Source: Streptomyces sp. NBC_01429
Lineage (GTDB): Bacteria; Actinomycetota; Actinomycetes; Streptomycetales; Streptomycetaceae
Length of the DNA: 64,000 bases
Reading direction: 5' to 3'
NCBI RefSeq assembly: GCF_036231945.1
Contig: NZ_CP109599.1
Span: 1,116,001-1,180,000 of the forward strand
A program made the position numbers and the translations under genes. Each line of letters begins with the position of its first letter. Within the stretch, counting starts at the first letter, position 1. This document shows, piece after piece, positions 38,001 through 50,782 of the stretch. The notes under the pieces are model-generated. The model made no database searches. It worked only from the letters and a program-made list of their open reading frames with translations, and was not told the origin of the DNA.

Positions 38001-41000
38001 AGGCATTCGGCGGCCATCGCGGTGAGCACCCCGCCGGGGCCGATCTCGGCGAACCGCCGCGCCCCCGCCTCTTCGAGGGCGCGCACGGCGTCGGCGAACC
38101 GCACCGCGTCGCGGGCGTGGCGTACCCAGTACTCGGGCGAGCCGATCTCCTCGGCGGTGATCCGGTCCCCGGTCAGGGCCGATACGAGGGGGATGCGCGG
38201 GGGCAGATAGGTGAGGCCGGCGGCGATCTCCCGGAACTCGTCGAGCACGGGATCCATCAGTGGTGAGTGGAAGGCGTGCGAGACGTTGAGTTCCTTGGTG
38301 CGTGCGAAGCGTCCCGCGATCGCCCGTACGGCCCGCGCCTCGCCGGAGAGCACGACGGATTCGGGTCCGTTGACGGCGGCGACGGACACCTGGTCGGTGA
38401 GCAGCGGTGCGATCTCGTCCTCGCGGGCGTTGACCGCGACCATCGCGCCGCCCCCGGGCAGCGCCTGCATCAGCCGGCCGCGCGCGGCGACGAGGGTCGC
38501 GGCGTCCGCGAGGGACCAGACCCCGGCCACGTGCGCGGCGGCGAACTCCCCGACGGAGTGCCCGGCCAGCAGATCGGGCCGTACGCCCCACGATTCGAGC
38601 AGCCGGAACAGCGCGACCTCGACGGCGAACAGCGCCGGCTGGGTGTACTCGGTCCTGGCGAGCAGCTCGCCGTCGGCCAGTACCTCGCGCAGCGGGCGCT
38701 CCAGCAGCGGGTCGAGATGGCCGCACACCTCGTCGAGGGCGCGGGCGAAGGCGGGGAAGGTCCCGGCCAGTTCGAGCCCCATCGAGGCGCGCTGCGATCC
38801 CTGTCCGGAGAACAGGAACGCGAGCTTGGCGTCGGTCGCCGCCGCGGTGGTGACGGAGGCCGAGGAGAGGCCGTCGGCCAACGCCCGCAGACCGGCGAGG
38901 AGTTCCTCGTGGTGCTGCCCGGTCACCGAGGCCCGGTGGGTGAGCGCGGTGCGTGCCGTGGCGAGGGCGCCGGCGATCTCGTGCGGAGCGGGTTCCCGGT
39001 CGCGGTCCGTGCGCGTGAGGTACGTGTGCAGCCGGTCGGCCTGGGCGCGCAGCGCCTCCTCGGTGTGTCCGGAGAGCAGCCAGGGGGCGCCCGCCACGGG
39101 GGTGTTGTCCTGCCCGTCGCCGGGTTCGGCGGTGCGGTCGTCGGCGGGTTCGGCGGCGGCGTCGGCCGCCTCGATCACCACGTGCGCGTTGGTGCCGCTG
39201 ATCCCGAACGACGAGATCCCCGCGCGGCGCGGATGGTCGCGCTCGGGCCAGGCGCGGGACTCGGTGAGCAGCCGTACGTGGCTGTCGGTCCAGTCGACGT
39301 GCCGGGAGGGCTCGTCCACGTGCAGCGTCTTGGGGAGCACACCGTTCCGGATGGCCTGCACCATCTTGATCACACCGGCCACGCCTGCGGCCGCCTGCGT
39401 ATGGCCGATGTTGGACTTGACGGAGCCGAGCCACAGCGGGCTGTCCTCGGTGTGTTCCCGGCCGTACGTGGCGATCAGCGCCTGCGCCTCGATGGGGTCG
39501 CCGAGGGTGGTGCCCGTGCCGTGCGCCTCGACCACGTCGACCTCGCCGCCGGACACACCGGCCGACGCGAGGGCGCGGCGGATGACGCGCTGCTGGGCGG
39601 GGCCGTTGGGGGCGCTCAGTCCGTTGGAGGCGCCGTCCTGGTTGACGGCGGTGCCGCGCAGCAGGGCGAGCACCTGGTGGCCGTTGCGGCGGGCGTCGGA
39701 GAGCCGCTCCAGCAGCAGGACGCCCGCGCCCTCGCCGAATCCGGTGCCGTTGGCGGAGTCAGCGAACGGGCGGCACCGGCCGTCGCGCGACAGCCCGCGC
39801 CTGCGGCTGAACTCGACGAAGGTGCCGGGGGTCGCCATCACCGTCACCCCGCCGGCGAGGGCGAGTGTGCAGTCGCCCTGGCGCAGCGACTGGGCCGCGA
39901 GATGCAGCGCCACCAGGGACGACGAGCAGGCGGTGTCGACCGAGATGGTGGGGCCTTCGAGCCCGAGTGTGTAGGCGACGCGTCCCGAGACCACACTGCC
40001 GGAGCCGAAGCTCTCGAAGTAGTCGTGGTACATGACACCGGCGAACACACCGGTGGCGCTGCCCCGCAGCCGGGCGGGGTCGATGGCGGCGCGCTCCAGC
40101 GCCTCCCAGGCCGTCTCCAGCAGCAGCCGCTGCTGCGGGTCGGTGATGAGGGCCTCTTCGGGGTCCATGGCGAAGAACGCGGGGTCGAAGTCCCCGGCGT
40201 CGTAGAGGAAGGCGCCTTCCTTGGCGTAGCTGGTGCCCGGCCGGTCGAGGGTCGGGTCGTAGAGGGTGTCCAGGTCCCAGCCCCGGTCGGCGGGGAACTC
40301 GCCGACGGCGTCGGTCCCTTCGGCGACCAGCCGCCACAGCTCCTCCGGCGAGTCGACCCCGCCGGGGAAGCGGCAGCTCATGGAGATGATCGCGATGGGA
40401 TCGTCGTCGGTGGCGGCGGGGGCGGGTGCCCAGGACGCCGTCTCCTGGCTCGCGGCGAGCCCTTCGACGAGTTCCCCGAGGAGGTAGCGGGCCAGTTCGA
40501 CCGGGGTGGGGTGGTCGAAGACGAGGGTGGCGGGGAGCCGCAGGTCCGTGGCCGTGGTGAGCCCGTTGCGCAGTTCCACGGCGGCCAGCGAGTCGAAGCC
40601 CAGCTCGCGGAAGGCCGTGGAGCGGCCGACCGTCTCCAGGGAGCGGTGGCCGAGGATCGTGGCGACATGGCCGCGTACGAGATCGACCAGTACGGGTTCG
40701 CGTTCGGTCTCCGGCAGTGCGGCGAGGCGGCGCCGCAGCGAGTCCGCGCCGCCGGCGGGAGCGCCGGCCGTGCTCTGCCGCCGTACCGGCACCAGGCCGC
40801 GGAAGAGCGGGGCGAGGCCCTCGCCCTGGGCGCGCAGCCCGGCCGGTTCCAGCTTCATCGGCAGCACCGCCGGGTCGGGCGAGCGCAGCGCGGCGTCGAA
40901 GAGGGCGAGGCCCTCGTCGGTCTCCAGCGCCGCCACCCCGCCCCGGGAGATCCGGGACCGGTCGGTGTCGTCGAGGGTGCCGGTCATCCCGCTGGCGTGC

Positions 41001-44000
41001 GCCCACAGTCCCCAGGCCATGGAGACGGCGGGCAGCCCGAGGTCCCGGCGGTGCCCGGCCAGCGCGTCGAGATAGGCGTTGGCCGCGGCGTAGTTGGCCT
41101 GGCCGGGCGAGCCGAGGGTGCCGGAGGCGGAGGAGAAGAGCACGAACGCCCGCAGGTCGAGCCCGGCGGTCAGTTCGTGCAGGTTGGCGGCCGCGTCCAC
41201 CTTGGGGCGCAGCACGGTGTCGAGCCGTTCGGGGGTGAGGGAGGAGAGCACACCGTCGGCGAGCACCCCGGCCGCGTGGACGACGGCGGTCAGGGGCCGT
41301 TCGGCCGGGATCGCGGCCAGTACGGCGGCGAGGGCGTCGCGGTCCGCGACATCGCAGGCGGCCGATTCCACGGCAGCGCCCAGCGCGGTCAGCTCGGCGA
41401 CGAGTTCCGGGTCGGCGCCGCGCCGGCTGGCCAGCAGCAGGTGGGTGGCGCCCCATTCGGTCACCAGACGGCGGGCGACGATACCGCCGAGCGCGCCGCT
41501 CGCGCCGGTCACCAGTACGGTGCCGGGGCCGTCGCCGTACTGTCCGAGGTCCAACGGCGGCTGTTCCACGGGCACGTCGGCCCTGACGAGCCTGGGCAGG
41601 TGGACGGCGCCGTCCCGGAGCGCGACGTGTGGCTCCCCGGCGGCGACGGCCGAGGCGAGGAGGGCGTCCGTGACCGGGGAGCCGTCCGTCTCGACGAGGA
41701 CGATCCGGTCGGGGTTCTCGGACTGCGCCGAGCGGACCAGACCGCCGACGGCGGCTCCGGCCAGATCGGCGCCCGCGACCACCACCAGGGTGGCGTCGGC
41801 GAACCGGTCGTCGGCCAGCCGCTCGCGCAGCCCGTCGAGTACGGCGCCGATGGCGGCCCTGACCTCGGTGGCGCTCATCCCTGCCGGGGTGTGCAGCACC
41901 TCCGGGCCGGGTGTGGTGGTGGCGGGTGTGGTGGCGGCGGGCGCGGTGGTGCCCGGCGCCGGGATCCAGTCGACGCGGTAGAGCGAGCCGGCGCGGGCCG
42001 ACCTGGCGGCGGCGGCGAGCTGCTCCGCCGGGATGGGCCGCAGCGCGAGGGCGCCGATCGTCGCCACGGGCGCCCCGGTGGCGTCCGCGACCGTCAGGGA
42101 CACCGTGGCCCCGGATCCGGACCCCGAGCCGGTGGGCCGCAGCCGTACCCGCAGGTCCGTCGCCCCGGTGGCGTGCAGCTGCACCTCGGACCAGACGAAC
42201 GGCAGCAGGGCGTCGTCGCCCGCCGCCCCGGTCAGACCGACCGCGTGCAGCGCGGCGTCCGAGAGCGCCGGGTGCAGCCCGTACCCGTCGACCTGCTGGG
42301 CGGGGCCCACCTCGGCGTACACCTCGTCGCCGAGCAGCCAGGCGGCCCGCAGGCCCTGGAAGGCGGGCCCGTAGCGCAGTCCGGCCTCGGCGAGCCGGTC
42401 GTACAGCCCGTCCAGGTCGACCGGCCGGGCGCCGGTGGGCGGCCAGACGGCGAGTTCCGGCTCCGGCGGAGTGCCGCCAGGTGCCAGCAGTCCGTCGGCG
42501 TGCCGGGTCCACGGCTGGTCGTCGGCCGCGCTCTCGGGGCGCGAGTAGACGGTGACCGGGCGGACGGACTCCTCGGCCGCGCCGACCACGACCTGCAACT
42601 GGGTCGCGCCGTGCTCGGGCAGCACCAGGGGTGCGTGGAGGGTCAGTTCGGCGACGCGTCCGCAGCCGACCTGGTCGCCGGCGCGCACGGCCAGTTCGAG
42701 GTATCCGGTGCCGGGGAAGATCGTCTCCCCGCCGACCACATGGTCCGCCAGCCAGGGGTGGGTTCCGGTCGCCAGCCGCCCGGTGAGCACCACCCCGTCG
42801 GTGTCGGCGCGCTCCATCGCGGCGCTCAGCAGCGGGTGGTCGGTCTGGGTGAGACCGGCCGAGGTGACGTCCCCGCCGCCCGCCGCGCTGTCCAGCCAGA
42901 ACCGCTCGTGCTGGAAGGCGTACGTGGGCAGTTCGACCCGGCGCGGCCGGGGGCCGTCGAGCAGGACGCCCCAGTCGACGCTCACACCGTGGGCGTACGC
43001 CTCACCGAGCGCGCCGACGAAGCGGGGCTGCCCGCCGTCGTCCCGGCGCAGAGTGCCGACGGCGCTCACCGCGTCGTCCGTCTCCTGGATGCCGACGGTG
43101 AGCACCGGGTGCGGGCTGGACTCGATGAACACACCGTGGCCCGCCGCGATGGCCGCCTTGGTGGCCTGCTCGAACAGGACGGTACGGCGCAGGTTGGTGT
43201 ACCAGTACTCGGCGTCCAGCTCGGTGGTGTCGATGAGCGCGCCGGTGACCGTCGAGTAGAACGGCACCTCGGAGGGGCGCGGCGCGACCTCGGCCAGGGT
43301 GTCGAGCAGCCGTTCGCGGATGGACTCGACCTGCGCGGAGTGCGAGGCGTAGTCCACCGGCAGCCGCTTGACCCGGACGCCCTCCTCCTTGAGCTGGTCG
43401 CGCAGCAGGTCCAGCGCGTCGAGGAAGCCGGAGACCACGGTGGATCCCGCGCCGTTGAAGGCCGCGACCGAGAGCTGTCCCTCCCAGTCGGCGGCGAGCC
43501 GCTCGGCGAGCGCCTCGGCGGGCAGGGCGACCGACATCATGCCGCCTCCGCCGGACAGGTCGTCGGCGATGGCCTTGCTGCGCAGGGTGACGATACGGGC
43601 GCCGTCCTCCAGGGTGAGGGCCCCGGCGACCACGGCCGCCGCGATCTCGCCCTGGGAGTGGCCGATCACGGCCGCGGGCCGTACTCCGTACGCGGACCAG
43701 GTCCGGGCCAGCGAGACCATGACCGCCCACAGCACCGGCTGGACGATGTCCACCCGGTCCAGCGGGCCGCTGAGTTCGGTGAGCAGGTCCCACTCGACGT
43801 ACGGCGCGCAGGCGGCGCCGCACTCGTCCATGCTCCGCGCGAACTCGGGCGAGGACGCGAGGAGTTCGGTGGCCATGCCGGACCACTGCGAGCCCTGTCC
43901 CGGGAACACGAACACCGGTCGCGCGGTGCCGGCGGCGACGCCCTCGGCGATCCCGGGCGCCGAGACGCCCTCGGCGAGCGCGGCGAGGGAGTCGCGCAGT

Positions 44001-47000
44001 TCGGTACGGTCCGTGCCGGAGACGGCGGCCCGGTAGGCGAAGTGCGCACGGGCGGTGGCGAGCGAGGAGCCGATGTCCGAGGGGGTCAGCTCCGGGTGGG
44101 CGTCGACGTACGCGAGCAGCCGCCCGGCCTGGGCGGGCAGCGCCGCGCGGGTCTTCGCGGACAGCAGCCACGGTACGGGGGCACCGGCGGGCCGCTCGGG
44201 GGCGGACGTCCGCCGCGGTGCGGTGTCGCGCGGGGGCTCCTCGATGATGGTGTGGGCGTTGGTGCCGCTGATGCCGAACGAGGAGATCCCGGCCCGGCGC
44301 GGGCGCCCGGTCTCCGGCCACTCGCGCTCCTCGGTCAGCAGCCTCACCTCACCGGCCGACCAGTCCACCTGGTCCGACGGCTCGTCCACATGCAGCGTCC
44401 TCGGCAGCACCCCGTGCCGCATCGCCAGCACCATCTTGATCACACCCGCCACCCCGGCCGCGGCCTGCGTGTGACCGATGTTCGACTTGATCGAACCGAG
44501 CCACAACGGGCTCTCCTCCGACCGGTCCTGACCGTAGGTCGCGAGCAGCGCCTGCGCCTCGATCGGATCACCGAGCGTGGTCCCCGTACCGTGCGCCTCC
44601 ACCACGTCGACGTCGGCGGTCGTCAGCCGGGCGTTCTCCAGGGCCTGTTCGATGACGCGTTGCTGGGAGGGGCCGTTGGGGGCGGTGAGCCCGTTGGAGG
44701 CGCCGTCCTGGTTCACGGCCGTGCCGCGTACCACGGCCAGTACCTCGTGGCCGTTGCGCCGCGCGTCCGAGAGCCGCTCGACGGCGAGCACGCCGACGCC
44801 CTCGCCCCAGACGGTGCCGCTCGCCCCGGTCGCGAAGGCGCGGCAGGTGGCGTCGGCGGCCAGGGCGCCCTGGCGGCTGAACTCGACGAAGGTGTCGGGG
44901 GTGGCCATCACGGCGACCCCGCCGACCAGGGCGAGGGTGCATTCGCCGTTGCGCAGGGACTGGGCCGCCAGATGCAGCGCCACCAGCGACGACGAGCACG
45001 CCGTGTCGATCGACAGCGTCGGACCCTCAAGACCCAACGTGTACGCCACCCGCCCCGACACGATGCTGCCACTGCCGAAACTGCCGAAGTAGTCGTGGTA
45101 CATCACCCCGGCGAACACACCGGTACGGCTCCCCTTCAGCGATCCGGGGTCGATGCCCGCGCTCTCCAGCGCCTCCCACGCACCCTCCAGCAGCAACCGC
45201 TGCTGCGGGTCCATCAGCAGTGCCTCGCGCGGGCTGATGCCGAAGAACGCGGCGTCGAACTCCCCCGCCTCATGCACGAATCCGCCCGAGCGCACATAGG
45301 TGGTGTCGGGGCGCTCGCCGGTCGGGTCGTAGATGCGGTCGGTGTCCCAGCCGCGGTTGTCCGGGAACTCCGAGATGGCGTCGGTGCCGTCCGCGACGAG
45401 CTGCCACAGCTCGCCCGGCGACGCGACACCGCCGGGGTAGCGGCAGGACATGCCGACGATGGCGAGCGGTTCGTCGGCCCGTACCGCCTTGGTGCGGGTG
45501 CGCTTGCGCGGTCCCGCCTGCTCGCCGCCGAGCCGCCCGGCGAGATACGTCGCGAGCGCGTCCGGCGAGGGGTAGTCGAAGACGAGCGTCGCGGGCAGCC
45601 GCTGTCCGGTCTCGGCGGTGAGCGCGTTGCGCAGTTCGATCGCGGCGAGCGAGTCGAAGCCGAAGTCCTTGAAGGCGCGCCCCGGTTCGATCGCCTCGGG
45701 CGTGGTGTGCCCGAGTACGGCGGCCACCTGGACCCGCACCAGGTGCAGCAGCGCGTCGGCGCGCTCGGTGTCCGTCAGCTCCGCCATCCGCTCGGCGAAG
45801 GTGAACTCGGTGTCCTCGGCCGACGCTTCGCGCCGTACCGTACGGCCGCCGACGAGCGCGCGGAACACCGGGGCGAGCGCGGCGCCCTGGCCGCGCAGCG
45901 CGGCGAGGTTCAGCCGTACGGGGGCGACGGCGGGGTGGGTGGTGCGGCGGGCGAGATCGAAGAGGGCGACGCCCTCCTCGACGGTCAGCTCCGTCATACC
46001 GCCGCGCGAGATCCTGGCGCGGTCCGCGTGGTCGAGGCCGCTGGTCATGCCGCCGGCCGGGACCCAGGGCCCCCAGGCGAGCGAGAGCGCGGGCGCGCCC
46101 TGGGCGCGGCGGTGGGCGGCGAGCGCGTCGAGGAACGCGTTGGCGGCGGCGTAGTTGCCCTGTCCGGGGGCGCCGACCACCCCGGCCACCGAGGAGAACA
46201 GCACGAAGGCGGCAAGGTTCTGATTCTTCGTCAGCTCATGGAGGTTCAGCGCACCTTCGACCTTGGGCCGCAGTACGGCGTCGATCCGCTCGGGGGTCAG
46301 GGAGGCGACCACCCCGTCGTCGAGGATGCCCGCGGCGTGCACGACGGCGGTGAGGGGATGTGCGGCGGGGACGGCGGCCAGTACCCCGGCCAGCGCGTCG
46401 CGGTCCGCCACGTCGCAGGCGGCGACCGCGGCGTGGGCGCCGAGCCCGGTCAGCTCCTCGACCAGGGCGTCGGCGGCGCCGCTCCGGCTGAGCAGCAGCA
46501 GCCTGCGCACCCCGAGCCGGGTGACCAGATGCCTGGCCAGTACGGGTCCGAGCCCCCCGGTGGCGCCGGTCAGCAGGACGGTGCCCTCCGGGTCGAGATC
46601 GGGGCCGAGTTCGGCGGGGTCCTCGGCGGCGAGCTCGGCGCCGGTCAGCCGGGCGGCGTACGGCACACCGTCCCGTACCGCGATCTGGGGCTCGCCCGAG
46701 GCGAGGAGCGAGGGGAGGAGCGCGTCGGCGTCCGGGACGGCGGTGTCGAGGTCCACCAGGACGAAGCGGTCGGGGTTCTCCGACTGCGCGGAGCGCACCA
46801 GGCCCCACACGGCTGCGCCCGCCCGGTCGGTGACGTCCTCGCCCGCGGCCGAGACCGCGCCGCGCGTGACGACGGCCAGGGGGCGGGGGTCGTCGTCCTG
46901 GAGCGCGGCGAGCGCGGTGTGCGCCGCCGCGCGTACGGCCTCGGCGTCGGTGCCGGGGGCGGTGTGCAGGGTGCGGTACTCGATGTCCTGGCCGTCCTCG

Positions 47001-50000
47001 GCGGGCTGGAGCGGGGTCCAGTCGAGCCGGTACAGGCCGTCGGCCGAACGAGCCTGCGAGGGGCGGAGGTTGGTCAGCGGACGGGAGGCCAGCGAGGTGA
47101 CGGTGGCGACGGGGGCGCCGGCGGCGTCGGCGAGGTCGACGGCGAAGGCGTGGGTTCCGGACGGGGTGAGCCGTACGCGCAGCACGGAGGCGCCCACGGC
47201 GTGCAGGGACACCCCGGAGAACATGAACGGCAGCCGGGCCGTCTCGTCGTCGGAGCCGTCGCCGATGAGCGCGAGCGCGTGCAGCGCGGCGTCGAAGGCG
47301 GCCGGGTGGAGTCCGAAGCGGCCCGCGTCGGCCGCGGGTCCCTCGGGCAGCCGTACCTCGGCGAACACCTCGTCGGCGCGGCGCCAGGCGGCGCGCAGAC
47401 CCTGGAAGGCCGGGCCGTAGCGCAGGCCGGAGGCGGCGTGCTTCTCGTACAGGCCCCGCACTTCGAGGGGTTCGGCGTCCGCCGGGGGCCATTCGGTGAG
47501 CGGCTCGCCGGGCAGCGCGGGGCCGTGGGCGAGCAGTCCGGCGGCGTGCAGGGTCCACGGCTCGTCGACGGCAGCGCTCTCGTCGCGCGAGTGGACGCTG
47601 ACGGTGCGGGCGCCGGACGCGTCGGGGGCGCCGACGGTCACCTGTACCCGTACGCCCGCGTCCTCGGGGAGGATCAGCGGGACTTCGAGGGCCAGCTCCT
47701 CCAGCCGGCCGCAGCCGACCTGGTCGCCGGCCCTGACGGCGAGTTCGACCATGGCGGTGCCGGGCAGGACGACGGAGTCGCCGACGACGTGGTCGGCCAG
47801 CCAGGGGTGGGTGCGCACCGCGAGCCGGCCGGTGAGGACCGCGCCGTCGGAGTCCGCCAGCATGGTGGCCGCGCCGAGCAGCGGGTGGTCGGCCGGGTCG
47901 AGGCCCGCCGAGCCGACATCGCCGGCCGAGGGGGGCACGTCGGCCCAGAAGCGGTCGCGCTGGAAGGCGGTGGTGGGCAGGTCGACGCGGGCCGCGCCGT
48001 CGAACAGGGCGCTCCAGTCGGGCGAGGAGCCACCGATGTGGAGGTGGGCGACGGCGGTCAGCAGGGTCCCCGTCTCGGGGCGCTCGCGCCGGGTGGCGGA
48101 GGCCAGCACGGCGTCCTCGGCGCGCTCGGGGCCGAGGCACTCGCGGGCCATCGCGGTCAGGACGGCGTCGGGGCCCAGCTCCAGGAAGCGGGTGACGCCC
48201 GCCTCCTCCAGGGCGCGCACACCGTCGTGGAACCGCACCGCGGCGCGCACGTGGCGCACCCAGTACCCGGGGGAGGCCAGCTCGTCGGTGGCGAGCCGTC
48301 CGGTCACGTTCGACACCACGGGCACGGTCGCCCTGGCATAGGTCAGCGACTCGGCGACGGCGCGGAACTCCGCGAGCATCGGCTCGATCAGCGGGGAGTG
48401 GAAGGCGTGCGAGACGGGGAGCCGCTTGGTCTTCGCGAACCGGGCGGCCAGCTCCACGACGGCCGCCTCGTCGCCCGAAACGACCACGGAGCGCGGGCCG
48501 TTGACGGCGGCGATGTCCACGCCCTCGGTGAGCAGCGGGGTCACCTCGTCCTCGGTGGCCTGTACGGCGATCATCGCGCCGCCGGGCGGCAGGGCGCCCA
48601 TCAGCCGGCCGCGCGCCGCGACGAGGGTGGCCGCGTCCGGCAGGGAGAGCACTCCGGCGACATGGGCGGCGGCCAGCTCGCCGATGGAGTGGCCCGCCAG
48701 ATAGTCGGGGCGCAGCCCCCAGGACTCGACCAGCCGGAACAGGGCCACCTCGACGGCGAACAGCGCTGCCTGGGTGTGTTCCGTACGGTTCAGCGGCTCG
48801 GGGTCGGTGCCGAAGACGAGGTCGCGCAGTCCGGCGCCGAAGTGGCCGCAGATCTCGTCGAACGCGGCGGCGAAGACGGGGAACTCCGCGTACAGCTCCC
48901 GGCCCATGCCGGGGCGCTGGGAGCCCTGGCCGGTGAAGAGGAAGGCGGTGAGCCCCTTGACGGTGCGGCCGCGCGGCACCCCGGCGGAGCCGTCCGCGAC
49001 GGCGGTCAGCCCGCTCAGCAGCTGCTCGCGGTCCTGTCCGAGGACGACGGCGCGGTACTGGTGGGCGGTCCTGGTGGTGGCCAGGGAGTACGCGGCGTCC
49101 ACGGGGTCCGCGGCGGCGAGGGCGGTCAGGAGGCGGGCGGCCTGGGCGCGCAGTGCCTCGGGGGTGCGTCCGGAGACCAGCCACGGGAGGGTCGAGGGGG
49201 CGGTGACGGGAGTGGGCGCGGCCCCGGGGTCCTCGCCGGTGGTCTCCGGGGGTGCCTGCTCGATGATGGTGTGCGCGTTGGTGCCGCTCGCGCCGAACGA
49301 CGAGACGCCGGCCCGGCGCGGCCGGTCGGCCTCGGGCCACGGCCGGGTCTCGGAGAGCAGCGCGACCTGGCCCGCCGTCCAGTCGACCTGGTCGGAGGGC
49401 CGGTCGACGTGGAGGGTCCGGGGCAGCACGCCGTGGCGTATCGCCATGACCATCTTGATCACACCGGCCACCCCGGCGGCGGCCTGGGTGTGGCCGATGT
49501 TGGACTTGACCGAGCCGAGCCACAGCGGCTGTCCCTCGGGCCGGCCCCGGCCGTAGGTCGCGAGCAGTGCCTGTGCCTCGATCGGGTCGCCGAGCGTGGT
49601 GCCGGTGCCGTGCGCCTCGACCGCGTCGACGTCCGCCGCGTTCAGTCCGGCGCTCGCCAGTGCCTGGCGGATCACGCGTTGCTGGGAGGGGCCGTTGGGC
49701 GCGGTGAGCCCGTTGGAGGCGCCGTCCTGGTTCACGGCGGAGCCGCGTACCACCGCCAGTACCTCGTGGCCGTTGCGCCGCGCGTCCGAGAGCCGCTCCA
49801 GCAGCAGCATCCCGGCGCCCTCGCCCCAGCCGGTGCCGTCGGCGGCGTCGGCGAAGGACTTGCAGCGGCCGTCGAGCGCCAGTCCGCGCTGGCGGCTGAA
49901 GGCGACGAAGGAGCCGGGGGTGGACATCACCGTCGCGCCGCCGGCCAGCGCGAGGGTGCACTCCTTCTGCCGCAGCGCCTGGACGGCCAGATGCAGGGCG

Positions 50001-50632
50001 ACCAGGGCGGAGGAGCAGGCCGTGTCGATGGTGACGGCGGGGCCCTCGATGCCGAGGGTGTAGGAGATGCGTCCCGAGATCACCGCGGCGAGGCTGCCGG
50101 TGCCGAGGGCCGCCTCGGTGTCCTGCGGCAGCTTCGCCAGCAGATCGCGGTAGTCCTGTCCGTTGGTGCCCGCGAACACCCCGACGCGCGCGCCGGCGAC
50201 CGAGTCCGGCGCGATTCCCGCGCGCTCCAGCGCCTCCCAGGAGACTTCGAGCAGCAGCCGCTGCTGCGGGTCCATGGCGATGGCCTCGCGCGGGGAGATA
50301 CCGAAGAAGTCCGGCTCGAACTCCCCCGCGTCGTGCAGGAATCCGCCCCTGCGCACATAGCTCTTGCCGGCCGCGTCGGGGTCCGGGTCGTAGAGCGAGG
50401 CGATGTCCCAGCCCCGGTTGTCCGGGAAGTCGGTGATGGCGTCGGTGCCGTCGTGGACCAGCCGCCAGAACTCCTCCGGGGTGCTGACACCGCCCGGGAA
50501 GCGGCAGCTCATCCCGACGATGGCGATCGGTTCCTTCTCCTCGGTCTCCACCTCGCGCAGCCGCTGCCGAGTCTGGTGCAGATCCGCGGAGACCCTCTTG
50601 AGATAGTCGAGCAGCTTGTCATCGTTGGTCAT
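35051..50632 (-). CDS. Type I PKS C: three KS-AT-DH-KR-ACP modules
   Basis: 5193 residues from ATG 50632; an upstream in-frame start at 50770 would add a Pro-rich, probably non-coding stretch. N-terminal docking coil [18 protein letters not shown]. Module 1: KS Cys ~204 (DTACSSA); AT GHSIGE/HAFHS, malonyl; DH His ~947, motif [10 protein letters not shown] with Asp in place of Gly; KR ~1356 with LDD (B type); ACP ~1659. Module 2: KS ~1877; AT GHSQGE/YASHS, methylmalonyl; [14 protein letters not shown] with LAD; ACP ~3344. Module 3: KS ~3567; AT GHSVGE/HAFHS, malonyl; [14 protein letters not shown] with LDD; ACP ~5069. All KRs keep the Ser-Tyr pair. No ER. The C-terminal docking end [15 protein letters not shown] fits the coil of PKS D. 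It should install three consecutive double bonds, one methyl-branched. Confidence 0.95.
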   Translation of the reverse strand: MTNDDKLLDYLKRVSADLHQTRQRLREVETEEKEPIAIVGMSCRFPGGVSTPEEFWRLVHDGTDAITDFPDNRGWDIASLYDPDPDAAGKSYVRRGGFLHDAGEFEPDFFGISPREAIAMDPQQRLLLEVSWEALERAGIAPDSVAGARVGVFAGTNGQDYRDLLAKLPQDTEAALGTGSLAAVISGRISYTLGIEGPAVTIDTACSSALVALHLAVQALRQKECTLALAGGATVMSTPGSFVAFSRQRGLALDGRCKSFADAADGTGWGEGAGMLLLERLSDARRNGHEVLAVVRGSAVNQDGASNGLTAPNGPSQQRVIRQALASAGLNAADVDAVEAHGTGTTLGDPIEAQALLATYGRGRPEGQPLWLGSVKSNIGHTQAAAGVAGVIKMVMAIRHGVLPRTLHVDRPSDQVDWTAGQVALLSETRPWPEADRPRRAGVSSFGASGTNAHTIIEQAPPETTGEDPGAAPTPVTAPSTLPWLVSGRTPEALRAQAARLLTALAAADPVDAAYSLATTRTAHQYRAVVLGQDREQLLSGLTAVADGSAGVPRGRTVKGLTAFLFTGQGSQRPGMGRELYAEFPVFAAAFDEICGHFGAGLRDLVFGTDPEPLNRTEHTQAALFAVEVALFRLVESWGLRPDYLAGHSIGELAAAHVAGVLSLPDAATLVAARGRLMGALPPGGAMIAVQATEDEVTPLLTEGVDIAAVNGPRSVVVSGDEAAVVELAARFAKTKRLPVSHAFHSPLIEPMLAEFRAVAESLTYARATVPVVSNVTGRLATDELASPGYWVRHVRAAVRFHDGVRALEEAGVTRFLELGPDAVLTAMARECLGPERAEDAVLASATRRERPETGTLLTAVAHLHIGGSSPDWSALFDGAARVDLPTTAFQRDRFWADVPPSAGDVGSAGLDPADHPLLGAATMLADSDGAVLTGRLAVRTHPWLADHVVGDSVVLPGTAMVELAVRAGDQVGCGRLEELALEVPLILPEDAGVRVQVTVGAPDASGARTVSVHSRDESAAVDEPWTLHAAGLLAHGPALPGEPLTEWPPADAEPLEVRGLYEKHAASGLRYGPAFQGLRAAWRRADEVFAEVRLPEGPAADAGRFGLHPAAFDAALHALALIGDGSDDETARLPFMFSGVSLHAVGASVLRVRLTPSGTHAFAVDLADAAGAPVATVTSLASRPLTNLRPSQARSADGLYRLDWTPLQPAEDGQDIEYRTLHTAPGTDAEAVRAAAHTALAALQDDDPRPLAVVTRGAVSAAGEDVTDRAGAAVWGLVRSAQSENPDRFVLVDLDTAVPDADALLPSLLASGEPQIAVRDGVPYAARLTGAELAAEDPAELGPDLDPEGTVLLTGATGGLGPVLARHLVTRLGVRRLLLLSRSGAADALVEELTGLGAHAAVAACDVADRDALAGVLAAVPAAHPLTAVVHAAGILDDGVVASLTPERIDAVLRPKVEGALNLHELTKNQNLAAFVLFSSVAGVVGAPGQGNYAAANAFLDALAAHRRAQGAPALSLAWGPWVPAGGMTSGLDHADRARISRGGMTELTVEEGVALFDLARRTTHPAVAPVRLNLAALRGQGAALAPVFRALVGGRTVRREASAEDTEFTFAERMAELTDTERADALLHLVRVQVAAVLGHTTPEAIEPGRAFKDFGFDSLAAIELRNALTAETGQRLPATLVFDYPSPDALATYLAGRLGGEQAGPRKRTRTKAVRADEPLAIVGMSCRYPGGVASPGELWQLVADGTDAISEFPDNRGWDTDRIYDPTGERPDTTYVRSGGFVHEAGEFDAAFFGISPREALLMDPQQRLLLEGAWEALESAGIDPGSLKGSRTGVFAGVMYHDYFGSFGSGSIVSGRVAYTLGLEGPTLSIDTACSSSLVALHLAAQSLRNGECTLALVGGVAVMATPDTFVEFSRQGALAADATCRAFATGASGTVWGEGVGVLAVERLSDARRNGHEVLAVVRGTAVNQDGASNGLTAPNGPSQQRVIEQALENARLTTADVDVVEAHGTGTTLGDPIEAQALLATYGQDRSEESPLWLGSIKSNIGHTQAAAGVAGVIKMVLAMRHGVLPRTLHVDEPSDQVDWSAGEVRLLTEEREWPETGRPRRAGISSFGISGTNAHTIIEEPPRDTAPRRTSAPERPAGAPVPWLLSAKTRAALPAQAGRLLAYVDAHPELTPSDIGSSLATARAHFAYRAAVSGTDRTELRDSLAALAEGVSAPGIAEGVAAGTARPVFVFPGQGSQWSGMATELLASSPEFARSMDECGAACAPYVEWDLLTELSGPLDRVDIVQPVLWAVMVSLARTWSAYGVRPAAVIGHSQGEIAAAVVAGALTLEDGARIVTLRSKAIADDLSGGGGMMSVALPAEALAERLAADWEGQLSVAAFNGAGSTVVSGFLDALDLLRDQLKEEGVRVKRLPVDYASHSAQVESIRERLLDTLAEVAPRPSEVPFYSTVTGALIDTTELDAEYWYTNLRRTVLFEQATKAAIAAGHGVFIESSPHPVLTVGIQETDDAVSAVGTLRRDDGGQPRFVGALGEAYAHGVSVDWGVLLDGPRPRRVELPTYAFQHERFWLDSAAGGGDVTSAGLTQTDHPLLSAAMERADTDGVVLTGRLATGTHPWLADHVVGGETIFPGTGYLELAVRAGDQVGCGRVAELTLHAPLVLPEHGATQLQVVVGAAEESVRPVTVYSRPESAADDQPWTRHADGLLAPGGTPPEPELAVWPPTGARPVDLDGLYDRLAEAGLRYGPAFQGLRAAWLLGDEVYAEVGPAQQVDGYGLHPALSDAALHAVGLTGAAGDDALLPFVWSEVQLHATGATDLRVRLRPTGSGSGSGATVSLTVADATGAPVATIGALALRPIPAEQLAAAARSARAGSLYRVDWIPAPGTTAPAATTPATTTPGPEVLHTPAGMSATEVRAAIGAVLDGLRERLADDRFADATLVVVAGADLAGAAVGGLVRSAQSENPDRIVLVETDGSPVTDALLASAVAAGEPHVALRDGAVHLPRLVRADVPVEQPPLDLGQYGDGPGTVLVTGASGALGGIVARRLVTEWGATHLLLASRRGADPELVAELTALGAAVESAACDVADRDALAAVLAAIPAERPLTAVVHAAGVLADGVLSSLTPERLDTVLRPKVDAAANLHELTAGLDLRAFVLFSSASGTLGSPGQANYAAANAYLDALAGHRRDLGLPAVSMAWGLWAHASGMTGTLDDTDRSRISRGGVAALETDEGLALFDAALRSPDPAVLPMKLEPAGLRAQGEGLAPLFRGLVPVRRQSTAGAPAGGADSLRRRLAALPETEREPVLVDLVRGHVATILGHRSLETVGRSTAFRELGFDSLAAVELRNGLTTATDLRLPATLVFDHPTPVELARYLLGELVEGLAASQETASWAPAPAATDDDPIAIISMSCRFPGGVDSPEELWRLVAEGTDAVGEFPADRGWDLDTLYDPTLDRPGTSYAKEGAFLYDAGDFDPAFFAMDPEEALITDPQQRLLLETAWEALERAAIDPARLRGSATGVFAGVMYHDYFESFGSGSVVSGRVAYTLGLEGPTISVDTACSSSLVALHLAAQSLRQGDCTLALAGGVTVMATPGTFVEFSRRRGLSRDGRCRPFADSANGTGFGEGAGVLLLERLSDARRNGHQVLALLRGTAVNQDGASNGLSAPNGPAQQRVIRRALASAGVSGGEVDVVEAHGTGTTLGDPIEAQALIATYGREHTEDSPLWLGSVKSNIGHTQAAAGVAGVIKMVQAIRNGVLPKTLHVDEPSRHVDWTDSHVRLLTESRAWPERDHPRRAGISSFGISGTNAHVVIEAADAAAEPADDRTAEPGDGQDNTPVAGAPWLLSGHTEEALRAQADRLHTYLTRTDRDREPAPHEIAGALATARTALTHRASVTGQHHEELLAGLRALADGLSSASVTTAAATDAKLAFLFSGQGSQRASMGLELAGTFPAFARALDEVCGHLDPLLERPLREVLADGELLARTEYTQPALFAVEVALFRLLESWGVRPDLLAGHSVGEFAAAHVAGVWSLADAATLVAARGRLMQALPGGGAMVAVNAREDEIAPLLTDQVSVAAVNGPESVVLSGEARAVRAIAGRFARTKELNVSHAFHSPLMDPVLDEFREIAAGLTYLPPRIPLVSALTGDRITAEEIGSPEYWVRHARDAVRFADAVRALEEAGARRFAEIGPGGVLTAMAAECLTGDAALIPLLRKDKDETAAVLTALGALHTHGVAVEWAELLPAGPGTDLPTYAFRRTRYWMESVTGQQGPVDHPLLGTAVELAGTEGVLYTGRLSLRDHPWLADHAVGGAVLLPGTAFVEMALAAGASVGCGAVEELTIAEPLLLPADAAVRLQCTVGAPDASGARTFQVHSWAGDDAPWTCHATGLLRAAREEAPFALTSWPPAGAEPLDLTGTYERLAELGADYGPRFQGLRAAWRQGDEVYAEIAVDPGQDAVGSPDSAAALGIHPALFDAALHAIGLREGAAERMTLPFAWSGVELYAAGATALRVRITSGTSGSVRIEATDGAGVPVLGVESLVLREISADRLASAAAGRHDSLFAVEWVGSPADAVPSAGHWVVLGTDARDAAEALAGEVAVVHTAAGLEEAAAAGPVDTVVLPYTAEGDPDAVRAGAGALLERLRSWLADERFADSTLVVVTSGAVALPGEDVTDLAGATAWGLVRSAQSEHPDRIVLVDLDPADAHAASYRLLPVVVASGEPQTALRSGAPSTPRLNRAPLSAPHQPVDWTGGPGGGSVLITGGTGALGRLVARHLVTEHGVTELLLLSRRGPEAPGASALTGELAALGAEVTLLACDAADRDALERVLAEHPVSAVVHTAGVLDDATITSLTPERMDAVLRPKVDAAWNLHQLTLDRPLSAFVLFSSASGLLGSPGQGGYAAANAYLDALAAHRAARGLPGVSLAWGAWSGGGMADRLGDTDARRLARSGVLALDEEAGLALFDTAVGREETVLLPARLDLAAMAGTGRVPPLLRGLVRSPARRAVRAESTESAALRRELAAVAPEERAGLLLAVVGEQAAGVLGTGAPEPGLAFNELGFDSLTAVEFRNRLNEVTGLRLPATLIFDYPHPEVLADHLATALAPAVPAADGTGEDDIRRALTAIPLAKLRDSGLMDSLLELAGMRPHNGDGNGAGPEERASIDAMDAESLISLALDDGADDDAL
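44931..45205. repeat. 275-bp perfect repeat in second KS of PKS C
   Basis: Partner of 34343-34617 in PKS D. Identity at every base suggests recent gene conversion or duplication between the two KS regions. Confidence 0.9.
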
Positions 50633-50730
50633 CGCGTGTCGCCACTTCTGTGCGGAAGGGTTGGCCTCTGGCGGGTGCGCGGGGGCCGGCGGACCGGGCG
50701 GCGGTACGGGCCCGGGACCGGGGACGGGAG

Positions 50731-50765
50731 CGGGCGGTACGGTCGCGGGACGGCCGTACCGCCCG
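50731..50765. other. 12-bp hairpin between PKS B and PKS C
   Basis: CGGGCGGTACGG and CCGTACCGCCCG with an 11-base loop lie in the 150-base gap between the stop of PKS B and the start of PKS C. It may be an attenuator, a partial terminator or an RNA processing site inside the operon. Confidence 0.5.
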
Positions 50766-50782
50766 GTCACCTGGTCACCCGG

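Noticed and set aside
50633..50770. 46-residue N-terminal extension of PKS C
   Set aside because: The extension is Pro-rich and encodes the intergenic hairpin; the docking coil begins at the internal ATG 50632.
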